Source: Atopsyche davidsoni (Eukaryota > Arthropoda > Insecta > Trichoptera > Hydrobiosidae). From it: a stretch of 64,000 nucleotides of DNA. The stretch covers positions 3,440,001 through 3,504,000 of the forward strand of contig JAILWY010000029.1 in NCBI GenBank assembly GCA_022113835.1, written 5' to 3'. The notes beneath the pieces were generated by a model. It was not told where the DNA came from. It did no database searches and saw only the letters and a program-made list of their open reading frames with translations. The translations under genes were made by a program, and so were the position numbers. Shown in pieces: positions 57,190 to 64,000 of this stretch; positions within the stretch are counted from its first letter, which is position 1, and every line of letters begins with the position of its first letter.

Positions 57190-60100
57190 AATCTGAACGT
57201 AACAATAATTTAGTTCGTAAATTACCTCCGCGTAATAAGACAGATTAGCTTATCGGGAGCGTTGCCGTCTACGCGTCCATATTTAATGCCACCTATTTAT
57301 TATTGAGCTCCTGCAACACTGCCGATGTGGGAACTACCGAGAATCGCGCAGCTCCGCTCACAGTGGCGTGCGGTGCATACAAGCACATTGCTAGAATTAA
57401 ATTTAATTTACACCCATTGCATTTTTTTTGAAAATATTTATACATATCAGGGTGCTAATAATTACTTGTAATTAATAATTTATAACTACCTTATACCATG
57501 TAATATTTTTTTGCTTATTGGTACTTAACCAATTGAACCTCTACAGCATTGCTGCTGAGCAAGAATCTTTATAAAGTATGTTAGCGCAATACTTAAATTA
57601 ACGCAATACAATAAAAAAAATTACACTTCGTCTTGATATATATATGAATATTTTTAAAGTCTATATAACATAAAATTAGGATTTTTTTACATATTTATTG
57701 ATAAATAAATATAACCAAATACACAAAGTAAATTTCGACGTACTTAATAGTCAAACTTTGTGTCATGGAGTGAAAAACAATTTTTTTTCAATTGTATTAC
57801 ATTTTAATGCTTTGTTTTGTTTTATCAAAAAAAATTTAATCGTCTTTATCAGTTTGTAAAGATAAGTGCTATTTTAAACGTTTTTTTAGTGAAAAACTCG
57901 TAAAGCGTGGGTGCTATTTTATAAAGCCGGACGCATATCTTGGAAAAACGTGCCTTTTTGTGTGTTTTCACAAAACCTGTATAATAAAACGATCTGTATG
58001 TGGAAAGTAGACATTTTTATTTACGCATAAATTTATATATAAACATACAATATAAAAAATAACTGATTTTATTTTTTTTATTATTATATATGCTGTTTTC
58101 TTAAGTGTCTTGTACTGGTTTTTGGTGATTTGTATTTTTTCGTTGAAAAATTTAAGGTAGTGACTGCTTTATCATATAATTTATTTTTTTTAAACAAAAT
58201 TAATATTTATAATGAAATAAGTGTTGAACTATAATAGTTTATATGTTAAATTTAAAAAATATATATTTACAATAGTTGTGAGGGTTTTAAATACTAGGCT
58301 GCCTCGTGATCGTAGGCTGTGAGAAAGTCATTCAAAAGGAAATGTTTTGAGTTTATCATTGAAAATAAAAGGTCTTTTTTTCTGTTAATGCTCCTTCGGC
58401 ATAGCACACTAAACAATATCGCAAAGACGTATAAAATTAAACTGCGAAATCGCGATGCCTCGGAGCAATTTGTAACGAAGCGAGCATTTCCTTGGCAGAT
58501 AAACGTTGAACTAAAGCGACTAACAACTTCTACTATCTCTCCTCTTCCCTTCTGAAAACGTATTTATTCTGTGTTTTGCACAAATTGGTTGGCCTTATTG
58601 CTTTTCTCGTGCTTTTGGTGTGTTCAAAAGTTCCGAGCATCTGCGGAGCATATAGACAAACTTTGATAGTAAAAGAGCGTCTCATAGACTATGTAACATT
58701 ATTATATATTTATATATAAACATATCGATAGACTTTCTATTTATGGCTGTTAAGAGAACTGAATTTTGCCTGTAACGTATCGAAAAAAAATTACTGCGTT
58801 TAAAGCATTGCATTTCGTTAAAAAACATTACATGCAAAAATCAGTTTTCTATAATAAAAATAATGTTTTTTTCTTAATAACAATACTCATAGGGTGTACT
58901 TAATTTTTTTTTTCTAAAAATTTTAACATAGAAATATTTATGCAGGTAATGAGTTTTATGTGTATATTTATTTATTTTAGTAAAAAATAGACAGGTAGTA
59001 AATGTACTTTATATAAATTGATTATAAAACGCCAACTTGCTTTGGTCTCATCGGTCAAATCCCACGCGCGAAAGAAATTGCCCCAAGCAGTGTCAAATAT
59101 TTTTAGGTTAGGTTAATAATTTTTTTTTCTTATTATTATTAATAGTAAATACCAATTTTTCCGCTCCGTAAATTGCGATTCGTGTTTTCCGTCCCATTTG
59201 AATTGGATTTCTTCGAGTCCCCTTCAAAGTTCGTGCGCCCGGATCGGTTATTCCCCTTGGCTTTGATCTCGGCAACGAGACGGTAATTAAAGTTGACAGA
59301 TGGGGCCCGCCAGTTGGTGGCAGTCACACCCTGTATAGCGGCTGCCAATTACCGACCGTTCAACTGCGCAAACAAATTACGAGCAATGATTACAGCGGGC
59401 TTTTTACTTTGCAACTCCCCGAGTGTATAATATCAATTAAATTGAATTCAAACTGATTGTTGTGTGCCTCTTTGTGTCTCTCTTTGCGAAGCTTCTCCGA
59501 GATCTTTGAAAAAATATGCAAATTGGTTTTGATGGTTTTGACTTCCTGAAAAATTGTTTCTTTCAAAGGTCTCTCGGTTTCACCAAGAAAAATGGTGACG
59601 TCACTCTTTGATGGAGTATCGAAACTTGCGATCAGTTTTTTTTATGTAAAACAGGCGTGCGAACTCCACTCGTTCCAAAGCATCCGCCTCTAAATCTCAC
59701 GACAAATTTGCACGCCAGTTCAATTTTGTTACCGGCTTGATTAATCTATTTTATGAAATATACAATTGTGTAGACTTTTTCGCACTAAGGGTTGCAATCA
59801 TCTGAATCTGAACCGGTATCTGAATTGTATGAGTATATTTCCTTCCCTTGAAGCCTGGATATAATGGACCAGGACATGCAAGTTAACTAACCACTAGACT
59901 GCCAGGTGAATTAAAGCTTCGCCCTCGAGAAAAGGTTTTCTCTGTCCGACAAGTTGAATGATTAAAAATTCATTCCTCACACTACCTACTCCCTGAAATT
60001 TGGACAATAGTGGTGCAAATAAATCTAAAAAATCTTTTATCCGAGCATATTTTATTTGATCTTATCAATTTTAAACCAATTGATAATTATTTATAAATTT

Positions 60101-61434
60101 ATATTCATTAAGTCAGTAAGATACCAATAATTTATTTTATTCGCTTATATTTGAATTTATTTTTTGTTATATCCCATTCGAAAGACTAAGTAAAATATAT
60201 TTACGTTTGCTTCATATTTCATAATATTTATAAATTATAAAAAAAGATTTGTATGAGACAAGCGGAAGCAGACAACGGTACATGTTATATGTTGGATTTT
60301 TTTTTTTTTAGCTGCAGGCAAGTCTTTTAAAGTATGAATTATCACAATCAGAGTCTAGTTTTGGAAATTGTTTATAGTTTTTACTATTCAGATAATTATG
60401 ATTTATTTTTTAAAATTTTTGAAAATACTAATTTCATATACAAGTCTACCGATGCAAAAATCCGTGATCATCTATCCTCGACTGCAGATCTTTAAATGAA
60501 AATACTTTATACACACAATTGTTAAGCCATGATTAGTCTCAAATTATATTTCAAAGTAGTTTAATAATTATGAAAAACCACTTGGCTAGAAGACTACGCA
60601 TTTGTCTTTCAGTTTTACATAATAATACGATAATTTTATATTGGAACTAAGTCATTAAATTTATACATATTTTATTGAAATCAGTTATAAAATAATTCAT
60701 ACTTTTAAAGACGCAAGCTTTGAGGTTGCAAATCTGCATTATTATTTACGATATTTTTTGATAAAAAGGCGTAAACATACTTAAATTATATTTTTAAATA
60801 TACACTGAGTTGTATCTTTGTACAATAAGCATTCTTATTGTACGTTTAATTAAGTTTATAATTTGGTATTAATTATAGAAAAAGATATCGATTAAGATAC
60901 ACAAAATAAAATTTGCTTTATTTAATAGAAAGTATTTTTTTTTTTTATTCATGAATATAAATATAATATGAAATATTTTACACATGGCGTTTGTTTACGC
61001 CTTTTTATCGAATTGTGGTCGATTTTATGGTTAAGTTTGCCGTGAACGATTAAATTTTTATTTTTATTATTTTTCAACCCCACGGTAAAACAAATAAATA
61101 CATTGTCCGAGATAAACTTTTGAACAGTTTAATATATTTAAAAGAGCTTTTCAAAGTTCACAATGAGAGGGAACAATGCCACCCTCATTCAACAATACAA
61201 AAAGATAAAAAGTAACTTTGAAAAGGTTGTCAAAGGTTTAACTTAAAATTCAAAAACACAATCTGAAGGTTCATTTTTAATCTTTATAGAAAGGAAACAA
61301 AGATTTATATTCGCGGTTTGAAAATTCTGGTATAAGAAGCATTGTCAACCAAAAGCAACTACTGTTGAATATAAGGGCAAAGCAACTTGCAAAGTTGCTG
61401 AAAATTAGTAAAGCTTTTTTATTATTGGTTGTGA
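57190..61434. other. Intron F-G, distal portion
   Basis: AT-rich except a GC patch at 59160-59400, which contains CCGCCAGTTGGTGGCAGTC, loosely CTCF-like. TTAGG pair at 59103; tRNA-like fragment at 59855. Confidence 0.4.
59855..59912 (-). repeat. tRNA-like (box A) fragment
   Basis: On the minus strand CTGGCAGTCTAGTGGTTAG resembles a tRNA D-arm region with box A. Nothing like box B is seen nearby. Probable SINE remnant. Confidence 0.35.
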
Positions 61435-61571
61435 AGACCATCTCACAGGAAGTACGATTTTACCTATACAGGTTTAATTGATTGATAATGATTAAGAACA
61501 TCTTTTCAAATATTGAAATTCGATTAAATCGAATTTCAATATTTGAAAAGATGTTCTTAATCATTATCAAT
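61435..61571 (-). mobile_element. SINE tail fragment ending in a perfect palindrome
   Basis: The minus strand carries the end of the SINE tail (TGTGAGATGG, AAATCGTACTTCC, CCTGTATAGG). Positions 61481-61571 form a perfect inverted repeat of two 45-nt arms around one central A (61526), both arms being SINE tail sequence. No tRNA head is present. Confidence 0.85.
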
Positions 61572-61719
61572 TAGTAAAGCTGTTAAATATATGACATATT
61601 TATTGCTGTTTAAAGAAAATCGTTAGAAACTTAACTGTTATAAAAAATTAGGGCAAAGTATATTTTTACTGCAAGTTAGTACCTTTTTTCGGTAAAACTA
61701 TTTAACTGTTTAATTGTTT

Positions 61720-62420
61720 ATAAAAATCAACGGCAACTCAAGGCAACTGCTGTTATAAATGAAGGCAAAGTAATTTTTTGGGTGACTGAGGTCACAAATA
61801 TAATAGGTTTTATAAAAATCAATAGCAACTCGTGGCAATTTCTATAAAAAAAATAGGAAAATGTAACGTCGTATATACGATACGTTTTTTTCGTATAATT
61901 TAGTTATCTTATTTTTTTTTTTAAATATCAATGGCATCTTAAGGCAACTGTTGTTAAAAATCAAGGCAAAATAAATTGTAAGGTGACTGAGGTCACAAAT
62001 ATAATAGGTTATAATAGCAACTCGTGGCAATTTCTATAAAAAAAAATAGGGAAAAGTAACGTCGTATATACGATACGTTTTTTTCGTATAATTTAGTTAT
62101 CTTATTGTTTTTTTAAAAATCAATGACATCTTAAGGCAACTGCTGTTAAAAATCAAGGCAAAATAAATTGTAAGGTGACTGAGGTCACAAATATAATAGG
62201 TTATAATAGCAACTCGTGGCAATTTCTGTAAAAAAAATAGGGAAAAGTAACGTCGTATATACTACACGTTTTTTTCATATAATTTAGTTATCTTATTGTT
62301 TTTAAAAATCAATGGCATCTTAAGGCTACTGCTGTTAAAAATCAAGGCAAAATAATTTGTAAGGTGACTGAGGTCACAAATATGATAGGGCAAAGTAACT
62401 TATGCAGTTGCTCCAAGTGT
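61720..62420 (+). repeat. Tandem array, four units of about 190-200 bp
   Basis: GTGACTGAGGTCACAAATAT recurs at 61782, 61983, 62175 and 62364 (spacing 201, 192, 189). Between them are GCAACTCGTGGCAATTTCT, AACGTCGTATATACGATACG and CAAGGCAAAATAA. Each unit has a GTGAC/GTCAC dyad and a CGTATATACG palindrome. The array ends about 180 bp before exon G. Confidence 0.88.
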
Positions 62421-62602
62421 CGTATATTTTTTCGTAAAACAATTTAGTTAATGTTCAAGTGAGCAGAATGATGACCATTCGTTGCGGTGGCAAAAAAATT
62501 AGGGCAAATAAAAAAAATCGCAGGGATGCCGCAAGCGAGCAAGGCTGTGGCAAATCACGCGCCTTGCGTTGACCAATTCAATGGGGTTAGGTTAGTCGGC
62601 AG

Positions 62603-62881
62603 TGTGTCGCGGGTCGTCCTGCCCCACGATGTCGGGAAGAACTAACACGAAGGGGCGCATACCGATTTCAGCGACTACGACCCCCGACGGGAAGAAAGTG
62701 GTGGCCAACAAGACGAGTTCCACGGCGGACGACTGGATCGCCGGATCGGACCTCGAAGACGCTTTCGAGCCCGACGAGCACCACGTGAGCCCGCATGTCA
62801 TGCAAGAGGGCCACCGCAGGCTCTACGGCAAGCCGGGCAGGAGAAAGGGCGGAGGGAGGAACCACCAGCCGGACGGAGCGA
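62603..62881 (+). CDS. Gfrl: Gfrl-like receptor, exon G (acidic then basic tail)
   Basis: Encodes about 93 residues, beginning VCRGSSCPTMSG. It has a Thr/Lys-rich part with an NKTS glycosylation site, an acidic patch (DDWIAGSDLEDAFEPDE) and a basic end (RRLYGKPGRRKGGGRNH). The acceptor GGCAG ends at 62602 and is preceded by GGTTAGGTTAG rather than a pyrimidine tract. The likely donor is GTACGT at 62882, phase 1 in and out. No stop codon or GPI/transmembrane segment occurs, so the protein continues beyond the window in this isoform. High GC, sharply bounded by a poly-A tract downstream. The assignment to this gene is by strand, phase and composition, not by a recognised domain; it could belong to a separate downstream gene. 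Confidence 0.6.
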
Positions 62882-64000
62882 GTACGTATCACAAGCTCGG
62901 CCACTTGATTGCGTTTTTCGCGGTTTCAACCAAAAAAAAAAAAAAAAAAAAAAAACATCTCCAAATTTTCAAATAACACCTTCAATATTTTTTATTTCAA
63001 CTCATTATTTTAAATATATAAAAAAAAAATATTATTCATCTTCAATAACCGAGTTAGACTTAATTTTTATATTTTTTCTTTGCTTATTTTCTTTCGTTGT
63101 ATTAGGATAGAAAAATGAATCAAATGGCCTTGTGGTGGCACAGTGAATTTTTTTTTTTTTTTAATCTAATATATAAAATATTTATTTACAGAGAAATATT
63201 TGGTGGTCGTTTCGAAACTTAATTTTTGGTCCAAAATTTTGATGTTGTGCTTAGTTTTTTTATACCTATATTGATATTATTAAAACTTATTTATTTATAT
63301 GTTTATTTAGGTATTTTTATATAATATACGTGCGTGAAAACGATATGATAAATATCTCAAAAAAATATAATAGGAAGTCGTAATATTTTTTTTCAAAACT
63401 ATAAGCGTTTTGGGGGAGGTTTTATAAATCGGTTAGTTTCTTGTAGAGGATAATTAAAAAAACGTTATATTTAATTAATAAATATATTTATTTATTATTT
63501 TGTATTGTTACTGCATCAATGATTGATATGAAAAGATAAATATTTTTATCACAATTTTACGATATTACAATTTTGCATGTTTTTTTAAATTATTTTTTAT
63601 TGCATTGAATACTGTTATGCAATATATATTTATTACCCATTTTGATTGTAAAAATATTGTGGTTTGAGTGGTTTTAATTTTATACATCTAAAATTGAATT
63701 GTAAAACTATCAAAACGTGTTTTTTAATTATTAATATTAATTTATTAATTTACCATGCCAAAATTGATCTTCATGCATTGAAATATTTTTATCTTTTAGC
63801 ACAAAAGAATATTATTAAAAACATACAAAATTATTTATTTTTTCACATTTTATTAAAATATAATTATTATAATAAAAAAGTGATTAGTATAAATATGTCT
63901 ACTTCGAATTTTATTTATTTATTTATTTATTAACAATCGAAGCACACAACCATAGACATCGCTAGAAGTCAAAAAACAATGATTTAATAAAAATCAACAA
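62882..64000. other. Sequence after exon G
   Basis: A poly-A run at 62932-62955, then very AT-rich sequence with no exon. The gene must continue outside the window if exon G is correctly assigned. Confidence 0.45.

Noticed and set aside
62592..62904. Minus-strand frames over exon G
   Set aside because: Antisense of the exon; composition artefacts without recognisable domains.
1..64000. CRISPR array, bacterial operon or other prokaryotic system
   Set aside because: Intron-exon structure, composition and transposon families are those of an insect nuclear genome; no short regularly spaced repeats of CRISPR type.

Overview
The window looks like AT-rich insect DNA. It has large introns with canonical GT/AG sites, many decayed mariner, hAT, non-LTR and tRNA-derived elements, and repeated TTAGG/CCTAA pentamers (the ancestral insect telomere unit). 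The order cannot be fixed from sequence alone. There is one convincing gene, on the + strand. Almost everything else is intron or flank filled with repeat remnants.

The gene is a GDNF-family-receptor-alpha-like receptor (insect Gfrl type). Exon A (31098-31220) and exon B (36601-36771) together encode one ten-cysteine GDNF/GAS1 module. Exon C (40426-40570) and exon D (44365-44492) encode a second module with almost the same cysteine spacing. Exon E (49809-50207), short exon F (50853-50948) and exon G (62603-62881) continue as a non-cysteine, basic, Ser/His-rich tail. All six junctions agree in phase (1,1,2,1,1,1), which is strong internal support. The signal peptide and earlier exons are not identified: exon A enters in phase 1, so at least one exon lies upstream, in 1-31097 or before the window. 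The 3' end appears to lie beyond the window, unless the candidate alternative terminal exon at 53124-53164 is real.

Layout. 1-31097: no convincing exon. It holds a mariner/LINE tandem remnant (1676-1990), a hammerhead-like motif and two SINE copies (5643-6262), a TTAA-bounded repeat (7441-7974), a foldback/SINE palindrome complex (9934-10297), an internally deleted mariner (11410-12002), LINE fragments, a 117-128 bp tandem repeat (19656-19985) and a hAT element (25321-25755). 31098-50948: six exons separated by introns carrying two more mariners, a hAT with transposase remnant (34888-35529), a 70-bp-arm foldback (41017-41167), and a hAT MITE with target duplication nested in a LINE 56 bp upstream of exon D (43985-44308). 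50949-62602: an 11.7 kb, very AT-rich intron with a LINE, tRNA-like fragments, a 91-bp perfect palindrome and a nucleosome-length tandem array just before exon G.

The observations most worth checking are the hammerhead-like motifs and related foldbacks, the palindromic SINE arrangements, the internal deletion shared by two mariner copies, the telomere-like repeats sitting on two splice sites, and two candidate alternative exons of the receptor gene.
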